Source: Clavulina sp. PMI_390
Lineage: Eukaryota > Basidiomycota > Agaricomycetes > Cantharellales > Hydnaceae
Assembly: GCA_015039315.1 (NCBI GenBank)
Contig: WIDE01000081.1
Span: 85,797 to 149,796, forward strand
Direction of reading: 5' to 3'
DNA: 64,000 bases
This document shows, in pieces, positions 1 to 11,700 of the stretch. The position numbers were made by a program, and so were the translations under genes. A model generated the notes under the pieces. That model saw only the letters and a list, made by a program, of their open reading frames with translations. It was not told where the DNA came from and ran no database searches. Positions within the stretch are counted from its first letter, which is position 1; each line of letters starts with the position of its first letter.

Positions 1-2964
1 ATGGTGCTGCGGCGTATTCTGCGCGCCGACAGCAGCAACAGCAGCAAAAGGCCAAGTCGTCTTCATCTTCTAAGGCAAAGAAGCCTATCTTCAAGCTGTC
101 AGCTGGCGATGATCTCAATCATAATGGGGAACCTCTCGAGGAAGGTGCTTCTGCTTCCCAGTCCACCCGCCGGCAGCTTCACGAGCGTAGTATCTCAATG
201 CCTTCTGTGCCTGGTTCGTCTGCTCTTGCCAGTGCTGCTGCTGCGAATGATACTTCCGGTATGATCGATCATGAACCGCTACCTCAACCCAACACCCCCC
301 TCCACGCTTCGCATCGATCCTCTACCACAGGCTCATCACTCGATGGCCTAGTCAAGAAGGCTATCAAGGAGCCTGTCAAAGCTGCTGCGGAGACTGTGAC
401 CGGCTTCCTCGATCTTAATAGACCTGCCGCAGCTCGTGGTGGAGGAGGCGTCTTTGGCGCTCTCATCGCGAGCACAGGCAACTTGAGTGGTGGAGCGGCA
501 CCCGCAGCGAGCGCCATTGCACCAACGCTCAAGAGGCCCGGATATCATTTATCGAGGTATTCGCTCGACGCGACAAAAGCAAAAGAGATCAGAGAAGAAA
601 CTGAGAAGAATCGATTGCGAGCTCAGGCTTCTCAATCACATCTAGGTGATGGTCCATTCGCGTCTGCCCAGGGGTCTCGCGCACCTTCGCCCAGCACCAC
701 CCGCGATGATAATAGGAGCGCGGCCCGCACTCCTGACATTGAAACTATGTACTCTCCTGCCAGCCCTGGACAGGCTGCATCCCAAGGCCCAAGTCGAGAC
801 TCGGGATATTATCGCGGTGGAGTGCCAGCGACGCGCACAGTCACGAATGCGACGATGGCGTCGACTGCTACCTCGGGGACGACCCCCAAGCATTCGCGCC
901 ACGCGAGCGCTGCCGGGATCGTCGGCGAGCTACTGCATTTACCTCGTGGGATGCATACGCCCGCGATTCCACTGCCGTGGACGAGCAAGCATGGATCGCG
1001 CTCAGGCTCACCAGTGCCGAGCGAAGGTAGTGGAGTGTGGAATGAAAAGGACTATTTCGGGCAGCAGGGCAAAGATAAGAAGAGCGCTCATCGAAGAAGA
1101 AAGGAGAAGAGGAAGCGGGAAGAGATCTTTGTACGTTCTGCTTTGCTCCTCCCACTCCTCTCTCCTCGACTCTCGCGTGTACCCTTGGTTAAGGATAGGG
1201 ACTCACATATCTTCCTGCTTAGATTACGATGCATGTCGCCGAGATCCTTCAGCGTCAAGAGTTCATCCTCAAGCTCGCCCGCGCGCTCATGATGTTTGGC
1301 GCACCATCCCATCGGCTCGAGGCACAGTTGCAAGCAACAGCAAAGGTGCTCGATATCAACGTTTCCGTGATCAACCTCCCAAACATCATGCTGCTGTCAT
1401 TCGGAGACCCGTCCACGCACACGTCCGAGACAAAGTTCCTCAAGCAAGGTCCTTCACTTGACCTGGCCAAGCTGCGGGATGCGCACATGCTGTACTGGCG
1501 AGTGACGCATGATGAAATTGGCGTTACGGAGGCGTCGGCTGCACTTGATGTGCTCATGCTCCAGAAGCCCGTCTATCGTGGCTGGATGACGGTTCTTATT
1601 GGCGGCCTTTGCTCTGCCTTTATCACACCAGTCTCATTCAACGGGTCGTTCATTGACGCACTTATTAGTTTCCCGCTGGGGTGCTTGCTAGTGTGGATCC
1701 AGAACCGAGCAAGCAAGAACGAGCTCTACTCGAACGTCTTTGAGTCAGTTGTCTGATTTAGGCTCTACATCGTGCCGTGCTTAACTAACCAATGACTGCG
1801 TCTTTTCTCTTGGTCATCAGAATCACTGTTGCCTGTGTATCGAGTTTCCTGGCTGCCGCACTTGCATCAACGCACAAATTCTGCTATGCTGCTGTTGCGT
1901 CTGGCTCTGTCGTACTCATCCTGCCGGGATATATCGTGCTAACTGGCTCTCTTGAGCTGGCCTCTCGCGGTATCATTTCAGGGGCGGTCCGAATGGGGTA
2001 CTCAGTGATATACTCGTGAGTTATTTCGCTTTGGCCCTTTAATTCGAGAATGCTGAGCCATCTATTTGTTAGCTTGTTCCTTGGATTTGGCCTCGCGATT
2101 GGAGGAGAAATCTACTCGCAAATTACGGGCCAACAGGTATATAATGCAGATGACTATCAATGTGGTGCGACTCATGACCCAAACGGTCCATGGTACCAAC
2201 AGACGGCTAGCGTTTGGTGGGGTAAGCTCCGTCACTCCTCCACGTTGTCTCAATAGCGTCAGTTTGCTGACTCGAATGATGTGTCATTCACTTTTGTAGC
2301 ATTCCTCTGTGTGCCGATGTACAGTCTGGTCCTGAGTATGCGGAACCAGGGTCCAGTATTCAGGAAGGAGATGGTGAGCTGACCACTACCGACCTACATA
2401 CAACCGTATCATGGACTCACCCAATCCACCCAACCTGTTATGGTCAGTTCTTCACCATCCTCTTTGCTTGTTCTGGATGGGTAGCGAACCACTTCGCATC
2501 AAAGAAATTCGTCAATCGTGCAGATATCTCTTCCGCATGCGGGTAAGCTTGTTGAATAATCGGTTCTTCCAAGGTCATCCATATCAGTTCTTCTTCTAGA
2601 TCCCTTATTGTCGGTGTTCTGGGTAACTTGTACGGTCGAGTATATTATGGCAATGCCTTCGTCGTAATGGTTCGTATTTTCAATTCACTCCCTTGGACTC
2701 CTCACATCCGGCCCCCTGACTTCACAAACCTTTTAGATCACCGGTATCCTCTTCCAGCTGCCGTCTGGTTTATCCAATGGCGGTCTCCTCGCTTTTGCCT
2801 CGCAGACTCAATCTGGAAGCACTACCTCGTATGCCACAGGCTTCCAAACTGCTGAGCAGCTCGTGCAGGTTGCTATTGGTCTCACTGTTGGCTTATTCGT
2901 TGCCTCTGTGCTGGTACATCCGTTCCAGAGTCGCCGACGCGGGGCGGGTCTTTTCAGTCTTTAG
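1..2964 (+). CDS. ThrE/Prm10-like (DUF1212) membrane transporter, 5' partial
   Basis: The 3' part of a polytopic membrane protein; the frame is open at base 3, so the start lies upstream. I read eight exons: <1-1130, 1223-1743, 1821-2015, 2073-2221, 2300-2373, 2448-2542, 2600-2669 and 2737-2964, all GT..AG with matching phases. The N-terminal ~370 residues are a Ser/Pro-rich cytoplasmic tail. Exon 2 then opens the conserved domain (RQEFILKLARALMMFGAPSH, then a segment with INLPNIMLLSFGD), followed by many Gly/Ala-rich membrane helices (GWMTVLIGGLCSAF, GSVVLILPGYIVLTGSLEL). This order, a soluble ThrE-N half and a second membrane half, fits the ThrE/DUF1212 family (bacterial threonine/serine exporters, yeast pheromone-regulated Prm10). 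The substrate in fungi is unknown. Family call is firm; function is inferred. Confidence 0.88.
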
Positions 2965-3314
2965 ACAACCTGCACGCGATCTCTATCTTGCAACATCAAA
3001 GTCTCGTCTAGATGCGCCTTGCATTAGATTTTCACCTTGTATCCTCTGCATTCCTCAATGTCTCCCTCATTTATACGTGGGCCAAACGTTTCTTATTCCC
3101 ATCTTTGCTTCATCTGCCTAACCTATAGATGTAACACCACTCTTCCGCCCATGGACGTCTAGATATACATATTCACTTCCTAGATTATTGAAATCCGGTG
3201 GATCCCACCACTACCTTGTACAATATCATTACAATCTCGAAACCCAAATATAGAATATATCACAACGAATAACGCACAGTAAATTACTTAACAACGGAAC
3301 TAATCCTGGCGTGA
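2965..3314. other. Convergent 3' intergenic region
   Basis: 350 bp between two convergent genes (ThrE-like on plus, ORC6 on minus). AT-rich with several ATATA/AATAT runs that could serve polyadenylation in either direction. No gene or repeat seen. Confidence 0.5.
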
Positions 3315-5157
3315 CTACATAACCGCAAAATCGAGGATGACGTCGTCCCCAACAAGCTTTGGGCCTTCACCCACCTGCATCTTGGATAGCATGCGCTTCC
3401 AGGCATAATACACCCGTAGCTCCTTCTCAGTCTTAGTCTCATCCGCTTGCTTGACGAAGAGTTCTTCATCCACTCGATTCGCCCATTCCGCATCCGTTGG
3501 GAGCGCTTCTGTCCGCTCTCGTCGCTTCGTATCTTTCGGCTTAGTTACCTTTACGCACAGTAGAAAATGAAAACAGTGTCAAAATCCAGACCGCCGAGGT
3601 CCATTATGACGAGGAAAGGAGATGTACCGAAATATCACCATCATCCATCCGCCTCTTCCCAGCATTCTTCCGCTTTGGTCGTCCGTTGGGTCCGATCTGG
3701 GGCTCATCGTCCTCGTCGTCTTGAGTGAGATCGATTTCCATAGGCGCAGAAGTTGACGTTCGTGGGGCTGCTTTGGGGGGCACTGGTGCTCCAGCGGAGG
3801 GAGCAGCCTTCGGGGGGACGCTAGGTGTTGAGGCTTTGGGGGTGGATGGCTGAGAATGTTGAGGGAGATTGGGTGGCGGCATCGGAGTTGACGAAGGGGA
3901 GGAGATAGAAGCAGGAGGGCGAGCTGCTGAGGAAGTACTAGCTGAAGGAGGGGCGTCAAACCGTAGCCCAAGACCCTCAGCGGAAGTGTAAGGTGTGTAC
4001 TGCTTAGGCGGAGGCGGTACTACCGCTTTTCCACCCGGTGCGGTGAGAGGAGGCAAGCGAGATTGATAAGGTAGAGAGGGTTTTGCGGTGACCGTTGAAG
4101 GTGGAACAGTTGGGCGGGGAACAGTCATTGTCGGGGTAGGAAAGCCAGGCATTGGAGCCATCGGCGGTAACCTGTTTGTAGCAGGCAACCCCCCCGAGAG
4201 ATCTGACGCAGGAGGATCTTTCGTCATGAGCTCGCGCATCTTGTCCATACAGTGTGGGTTCAGGTTATAGAACATAGACTTTTGTACATTCTCCCACCCA
4301 AGTCCGCAATGAAATGCAATCTCTGGCCCAGAGTAAGTCGGATTCTACCACAGAAGGATGTAAGTGTCGTTATATAAAGGTTCCCTAGATCAAGGAAACT
4401 CCTAACCTGGTACACTTTGTCAAAGGTCCAGCAGAAAATGGCACACACAACCAAAATATGGTTATCTGCCCAGATGTGATCATTGACAATACTGGCGTCA
4501 AAACAGGATTTCTTGAAGTGCTGGTATATTGGCTCCATGTATTTCAGCCCCATTTGACCACCATATTCCTTGACCAATGATGGAAAGCTGATTTGTGACT
4601 CATCAAGGTCCTTTGCCCTGCGGCACAAGTCAACGGAGCGCCTGAAAAGTTTTGGGCCAAGACCGGAGAATGCTTGGCAGTCTTTTTGGGTAAGCATTTT
4701 CCCAGGCAGTGAGCGCCATTTAAACCTACAAGGCGGCGCGGAAGTGTGTACGGTGATACATAAACATTGATGTGAGCAGTGGGTGACATTAGAAGCATGA
4801 CTGGACGAAATGAGAGAGTGACTGACTCTTCACATGCAAGAAAAACGGATACTGCCGGAAGTCCAGCTGCAGCTTTGTCGAACTCATATCTAGAGCATGT
4901 TGGCGGCAGATCCATGATATTGGAACGGTTAGATACGTGCTTGCGCTAAGGGCCCAGCCCGTTGCCACTTTTGATAGATTGACATACACTCTCGCGTTTT
5001 TGGTCAGTATCTTCCTCAGTATCGCCTTCGCCCTTTCAAGTATGTCGGGGTTGCCAGAGTCCGTAAGCATCAAGGCCATCGAGGCGTCTGCAGCCTCAAG
5101 TTTGACAAGATGGCCTGCATTGTCGCCTTTCTTGCTAGTTTGCTTAGAGCTAGACAT
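3315..5157 (-). CDS. ORC6: Origin recognition complex subunit 6 (ORC6)
   Basis: Orc6 is the smallest ORC subunit and is needed for MCM loading at replication origins. Five exons were joined by hand (5157-4937, 4889-4827, 4725-4407, 4344-3628, 3548-3315), giving about 517 residues. The N-terminal ~200 residues align with the two cyclin-like folds of human ORC6: PDILERAKAILRK matches PDMLRKAEEYLR, QAFSGLGPKLFRRSVDLC matches IKLSGLNKETYQSCLKSF, and DNHILVVCAIFCWTFDKVY sits where the second fold has SAALLSACKILKLKVDK. A long Pro/Ser/Thr-rich linker follows, then a short acidic patch and the C-terminal motif ELRVYYAWKRML, matching the human tail DYEEWKRKIL through which Orc6 docks on Orc3. It is longer than human (252 aa) and close to yeast (435 aa), the extra length being linker. 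No single reading frame shows the family, so automatic annotation may miss it. Confidence 0.85.
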
Positions 5158-5959
5158 AATTATAGAGGTGGTAGGCGACTAATGAGTCCCCAACAGTCTG
5201 GTGAGGGCAGAGTTCCAGAGCAAGTTCTAGCAAGGCTTCGGCGTGGGACAAAGCACCATCAACAATGGCGCAAAACATGTATATACCAAACACCTGACTA
5301 CGACAAAGCTTGAGCGACAGTCTGCTACAGAACTTGGTGATATTTTGAATAAAATTTTCTTAGCACATCGACGTCCTTCACTTCAGGATATGCGAAGTGA
5401 GTACTGGGCTCATAATCGATGGGGCATTTGCTCCTATCAACTTGGGCAATCGAGGAGTCTCTAGTCCCAATCATGACTTTCACTCGCCAAGTTACTTTAT
5501 AGGTGAGAAATTCAACCCCCCTACAGTATTCAAAGCTTTGGGGTAGCACAATACGCTGAAGGCTGAAAGCGCTCGTCTTATTAACCAAATGCACTGGCAA
5601 CCAACGTCGATGTACGTATAATGGCCACCCTGTGCGGATTTGGGTCCTTATCAACAATACAGCGGGCGGCTCGAAATCTCAAATACTCTTTACTAAGATT
5701 CTAATTCAGATCCACCTCTGACAAACTGGCTCTCGTCATATGCAACTCATATCAAGGCTTACAGTTTGATGCTGAATAACTGATGCTTAGTACGGGCGGG
5801 ATCAGAAGACGCGAATGACTCACGCCGGGGGAACCAATAAGTGCGCATGATTGCTTTCAACCTGGACAATTGAAATTGTCGCAAATTTTCATCCAACACA
5901 CAAATATTCCCTACAGTCAGATTTCAGTCTGTAACATTTGACCAGGTTCTCGGAATCTC

Positions 5960-5992
5960 TAGTGATGCTAGTGATGCTAGTGATGCTAGTGA
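5960..5992. repeat. 9-bp minisatellite (TGATGCTAG)n
   Basis: About three and a half perfect head-to-tail copies of a 9-bp unit (CTAGTGATG in another register) in the ORC6/GH5 intergenic region. Each unit carries CTAG. Probably replication slippage; no function is implied. Confidence 0.9.
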
Positions 5993-6252
5993 GCGGGGGT
6001 CATTTGCAACCGAGAGGGCTTTAACTGAATATCAATACTCTCCTAACCTTGAGTCACGGCCATCTCCACAAATTTCCACGATCAAGCACCCCTGCCTGGT
6101 AGTTCTTCGCCAAGCCCCACTCCCGGCCGTCAGCTCGAGTCGCGAGCAACGGTTTGTGCCCGCAATCAGCTGGGGTCGGAGTCGTTCCCCGAGTTCGGGT
6201 AACTGACTCCCGCCACTCAGACCAGACTACAACCATGAGCTATGCCACTCCA

Positions 6253-6259
6253 TATATAA
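6253..6259 (+). promoter_or_regulatory. TATA-like box of the GH5 gene
   Basis: TATATAA lies about 75 bp upstream of the ATG at 6332, a usual distance for a fungal TATA box allowing a short 5' UTR. Position and sequence only. Confidence 0.4.
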
Positions 6260-6331
6260 CGCTCCATAATTTGAGGAAAAGATTGGCTCCATACTCAACC
6301 TTTCCGGTTCCTCCAGACTGCCTTTTCGGCC

Positions 6332-8477
6332 ATGCTTCAGCTTTTGACCACAATCCTTCAGCTCTCACTCATTTTCGGGGCAACAGCTCGACTTCAAAAG
6401 ATCAATAAGCGGGCAGACCTTCACCATGCCCACCACCGCCACTATCACCAACGCGAAGTCTCCTACTCTGTGTCTGGTCAAAGTCGTATCCACAGCGAGA
6501 ACCCTCTTGCCTCTTTCTCTCTCAATTCTTTCAGTTCCACCGTAACCGATATCACAAGCTCGGTATCCCAAGGCAGTAACCGCACCATATCCAAAGTTAT
6601 CCCGGTGGAAAAAATCTACGGTGTCAACGTATGTGATAATCTCATAGGCTATCAGCCCTACATGAACCTTGACCCTCTTCATCCTTGTACAATTTGGTGT
6701 AAACAGCTTGGCAGTTGGTATGATGCCTCTGTCCTTCAAAGCTGATTGCTTTGACTTCTGACTTGATAACTTGACAGGTTTATCTTCGAGCCCTGGATTG
6801 GTCCGGCGAGGTGGCAAGCGATGGGCGGCCAGTACTACAGCGACCCTGGTTGCGATAGCTGTGACGAATGTCGAATGTCTGAGTGGTCACTGGCAGCCTT
6901 CCTTGGCCAAAACCAAACCAATGCCGTCTTCCAACAGCACTGGGAGACATGGTTCACCCAAACAGACGTTGATGCCATCGTTGCTGCGGGGTTGAATACT
7001 GTCCGTATCCCTCTTGGCTTCTGGATTGTCGAGGACCTCGTCAATCGCCCAACGGAACCGTACGCGGAAGGTGGGCTTGACCAATTGGTACGATTCTAGA
7101 CCTGTCTGTTGCTCTTCGCTCTTTGCTCACACTGATGTACCACCCTCAATGCTTCCAGATCCGTGGCCTCACCATGTTGAAGGCAGCTGGCTTATGGACC
7201 ATCCTTGACCACCATGCTCTTCCTGGTGTCTCGTCCGGTACGCCCCCACACACAGCTCCCCCTCTTCCCCCACTGACGGTCGTAATACTCCTAAAGCTTG
7301 GCAACCTTTTGCTGGGAACTGCACGGGTCAAGTAGAGTTCTACAGCTCCCCTGATAACTATAACTACGTACGCGGCGTAACTTGGGGCATTGTGATGACC
7401 TGGTTGTCCCATGTCCATCCTGCCTTCGAGACGGTCTTCGCTATCGAGGCCATCAACGAGCCTTCTCAGGACGTCTCCACCACCCCAAACATCGCCGAGT
7501 GTAAGCGATCTCTCCGCTTATGTTTGTGCGATGACTCAAATATGCTGCTGTCTCGATTATAGACGAAGAATCGTTTGTTCTTGGTGTTCGTACCATCGAG
7601 CTTGCTCTGGGTGTGATCTGCGACATTTCCTTCCTTTCTGCTGCGATCACCGACGCCATTACCATCCAGGCTCTAACAGCCTCCATTCCCATCATCTCCA
7701 AACTTGCTAGAAAGTATGAGCTCCAGCTCACTAACTCTACATTGGGAGGTATATCACACGCGGCCTCAGGCAAGAAGCTGAATCAATTCCAGTGGGGAGC
7801 GCCCACTGGCGTGTCAGATCGCCAGCGCCAGTGCATCTCCACCACGTAAGTCAATCCTAAATCGCATTCCATCATCTTCGGAACCGTCCGCTCCCTCTGT
7901 CTAATGGCCTTGTTCTACCTTCCTAATATGCATCAGTTTCATGAACCGTGATTGGCAATTCACCAGTGACCCGACCAACGACCCCGTTCCCAATCCAGCT
8001 GCCTATACCCACGGGCCACAGCTCTATGACAACCATCTTTACCTCAATTTTGGGGGAGTCGCCTTGAACGACACGCCTATCGCGTACATGGAGGTCATGT
8101 GTAATCTCACAAGGGTTGGGGATGCAGCAGCTATTGGGGACGCCCCCATGGCTTTCGGTGAGCGATCCTCAACAGTGGCCACACTTGTGAACCCTCCTGA
8201 CACCACCTTTCTCTTACCAATGCCCCCAGGCGAATGGGCCCTGAGCACTGCCTTCAGCACCACTGACCAGTTCAATAGAGACTACGGCGATGCACAGAAG
8301 CTCGCTTACTCGCAAGGAGCTGGGTGGATATTCTGGAACTTCAAGGTAGACCCTGACGCGGACGTGGGAGGGGATTACCGCCAATGGTCGTACTTCGATG
8401 CAGTCAATAATGGCCTCCTCACGAAGAAACCTGACGATTACTTTGATACGAACGTTTGTGCGGAGTACGGGCTTTGA
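6332..8477 (+). CDS. Secreted GH5 exo-beta-1,3-glucanase-like protein
   Basis: Starts with a signal peptide (LLTTILQLSLIFGATARL). The family core is rebuilt from splicing: GVN, then LGSWFIFEPWIGP assembled across an 11-nt micro-exon at 6707-6717, then a Cys-rich insert (DPGCDSCDEC), GLNTVRIPLGFW, LDHHALPG, the acid/base segment AIEAINEPSQ, and the nucleophile segment FGEWALSTAF, whose Gly codon is split by an intron at 8158-8229. The C-terminus has GWIFWNFKV and ends CAEYGL. These are GH5 (subfamily 9-like) hallmarks; fungal members cleave beta-1,3-glucan in cell walls, releasing glucose. Exons include 6332-6628, 6707-6717, 6778-7087, then from 7159 onward. Both catalytic glutamates are present, so the enzyme should be active. 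Exact substrate is inferred from the family. Confidence 0.9.
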
Positions 8478-8772
8478 GGTGGGCCGATGTTTACAGGCTA
8501 GGAAGCGTAATCCCCGTTCTTGGGGAATGGAGCGCTTTTATCATTCATGCTCACACCGCCTGTACGGAAACACCTTAGGGTTGACTATATGATATATGAG
8601 CGATGGTCGGTAGAGGGTAATCTGTGCGAACAATATGAGACATAATTAAAGCCGGGAGAGCAAAATGCAGAAACAGTATTAGAGGGGTGAACAGGAATTA
8701 CAACAAGGATCCGTATACATAACAAAGCAGGTCAACCAAGAGGGAACGGAAAGAAGAGACGGTGTATGGAAG

Positions 8773-11700
8773 TTACGATTTAGTCCGTGAAGAGGCGCCC
8801 CGGTTCTCTTTGCTCCCAGAGTCACGATCGTACATCCCTGATGCTGAACGCTGGGCAGTTCGCTGGACAACGCTGGTTCCATCTCGGAATTGTGTCCGGA
8901 ACAGCACATTAGCGTTCGTGAAAAGTCCTTCCTTCAAGCTAACCACGATGAATTGAGAGCCTTTGAAGCGATTCTTGAATAGTTGACCGATGTGCTGAGT
9001 ATGGGAAAGATCCAGAGCAGCATCAATCTCGTCCAAGATGTACATGGGTGCTGGTTTGAACTGAAGCATGGCCATGATGAGGGACAGGGCAATCAAAGAC
9101 CTAAGAATGAACCAGTTAACAACAGGCAGAGTCACAGATCGCGGAAGACTCTTTCCCACCTCTGACCACCGCTGAGTTCTGTTAGGCTTTGCTTCCAGAC
9201 ACTGCCTAACCGAACCTTGACCTCCAGACCCTGTGTGAGATCCATGCCTTCTGGGGGTTGTAGCTTGGCGAAGTTGCCGGGCAGAAGTTCCCCGAATATA
9301 CCCCCGAAATCTTTGTCCACTTTCTCCCAAGTAGTTTGTAACGCCTTCCGTTTATGCCGCTCAAGCTCTTCAATGGTCTCCTCGATCTTTTCCTTGTCTC
9401 CGACGACGGTTGACAACATCTTGAGAAGGTCAGCCTCTTTCTTCTCAACGCTAAACAATATATTAGGATCGGTGATAATGTAAGGCCTGAGAAGAGGTAC
9501 GAACGTTTCGATCATGCCCATAACCTTGGGATTGATGTTCTTCTTCAACCCTTTCAGCTGATTTTCGAGCTCCAGAGCCTTCTCCTTTTCGTGGGCAGGA
9601 TCTTGCTTGCCGAAATCATACATCGTACCAGCCTTCCCAAAGAGTCTAGCACAGGCGCTTGAGCACGTGCGATATCATATAAACGAGCAGAATACACGTA
9701 CTGCTTGTCCTGTTCAATCCAAGGATTGCCTTTTTCGAGGGAAGCAACGACATTCTGGGCAGCTGTGCGGTCTTTTTGCAACTGACCGATCTGATGTTCC
9801 AGAGCTTTCACCTGAAGTTCGGCGTCAGCAATGGCTTGGCGCTTCTCCTTGATGACGAGGTCCAGCTCGTTCAACTCTTCATCAAATCGGGAGAGGTTTG
9901 CACGCTCCTTCTTCAAGTTAGCGTCAACTTCATCATGGGATTCCTATTAATTACGCGATGAGAAAGTGACCTCATATGGCGAAGATCTGAGCGAACCTGG
10001 AGCTTTAGTTGTTCCTTTAGCAAAGCTTTGAGCTCCTTCTCGGAAGCAACAAGGGCCGATTGTCCGTCCTTGACGTCTTGAAGTGATGTCTCGATGTCAT
10101 TCTCGGTTTGCTCTAAGTGGATAGTCAGCCAGGGTACAAAACGAGGGGTCAGTGTGAACACACCAAGTTCGAGAGTGGCATTTTGGAGCTCCTTCATGAG
10201 GAGCTTCACCTCCGCCGCATGTTTCGATAATGCAGCCTTTTGCTTGGATATTTCACCCTTGAGCTCTTTGAGTTTCGATTCCTTGTTGTTCTTGAACTCA
10301 TTCATGTCGCGCTCGAATTTGTCTGCTTGTTGTTTAGCCTCCTTCTGCTTCGCTTTCGCAGCAGCGACGGCATCTTTAAGCTCGGCGAGAGCCTTCTTCA
10401 GAGCTTCCACCTCGGCCCCAATCTAAGGGAATGCATTAGAATTGAAGTTGAGGAGTGAGCCATCAAGACAAGTACGCACCCTTGAAGCATTGCTGCCCTC
10501 AACCTGCTCCTCGAGCAGCGCGAGCTCGTGCTGCTTGATCTCTAGCTCTCGCTTGAGCGTAGACCATTGGCTTCTCGCCTTCGCTTCTGGTGCGCTGGGG
10601 TCCTCGAAATTACGAATGCTTGCCTTGGCTTCAGCCAATTTGGCCTGCACACGATTGAGCTCTTGGACACGGAGCAGAACGCCGTTCCCGCTCGGTGCGC
10701 TGCCACCACTCATCGTTCCAGAAGGATCATAAACATCGCCCTGAACTGTGACGGTCTTGACTCCGATGGCTTTGTTGAACGTGACGGCTTTGGCAGATTC
10801 GGGATCTCGGCAGATGATGGAGTCGCCGAACACGTAGGCCATGGCGCGAGTGACTTCTTCGGGATAGCCAACTAAAGAGAGGGCATGATGAGCTTTATTG
10901 GGAGCGACCTTCGCTGCAGCGTTTAGTTTCTGTTCGATACGATGCGTTAGTTTTGGTCTAGGATTTAGGCTTAGTGACCCAACGAACGCACCTCGGTAGG
11001 GATGGTGAAAGGGTTGACTTTGTTCAGAGGGATAATGGTGACACGCTTTTTGAGATTACCCTTCTTGAGCAGTTGGGTACCCACAGTTTCGTCATCGACG
11101 ACAACATTGTAGAGCTTGCCACCTGCAGAAACCTCGAGAGCGGTAGAGTAGACCGTTGACCCCTCAGGGAGGTCAACGAGGGTAGCCACAAGACCCTTGA
11201 CTTTTGACCGATCGAAGTTGGGACTTGGATCGCTGTAAGAGAAATCAAGGTTCCCAAGTCGCGCCTTGAGAGCATCTCGCTCCTGAAAGGCTCGTTAGCG
11301 ATCATGCATTATCACAGCACAGCCCAACTTACCTCCGTGAGAGAGCGAACTGCCTCCCTTGCCTCACGAAGGACTTTCACTGCCTCTGCCTCCTGAGCCT
11401 CGTTCCACCCGGTAGCGTCCAATTTCTTCTGAAGGGCCTCAACTTCTTTCTTGCCCCTCGCGAGAGATTTGGCCCCTTCGCCGGCGTCCTTCTCAACAGC
11501 TTTCCACTTGAGCTCCTTGTCCTTGAGCTCCTTCTCAAGCATCGACATACGCATGCGACTCTGTTCCTCCTCGGTCGAGGCGGCGGCCATGCGTGCCTTG
11601 GCGTCAGCGAGCTGACCGAGGTATCCGCCCGCTGCGGAGGCATTGTTGGAAGAAGAGAGACCCGTGGTGAGGGTCTGCAGAAGCTCTTCGGATGTGGCAA

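Larger units (their letters stand above)
5158..6331. other. Intergenic region, divergent promoters
   Basis: 1.17 kb between divergent ORC6 and the GH5 gene. It holds a 9-bp minisatellite near 5960 and a TATATAA at 6253-6259 about 75 bp before the glucanase start. A minus-strand open frame at 5325-5657 has no recognisable domain and I do not call it a gene. Confidence 0.5.

Noticed and set aside
5325..5657. 110-codon minus-strand open frame upstream of ORC6
   Set aside because: No domain, no supporting splice sites; could be chance or a decayed gene.
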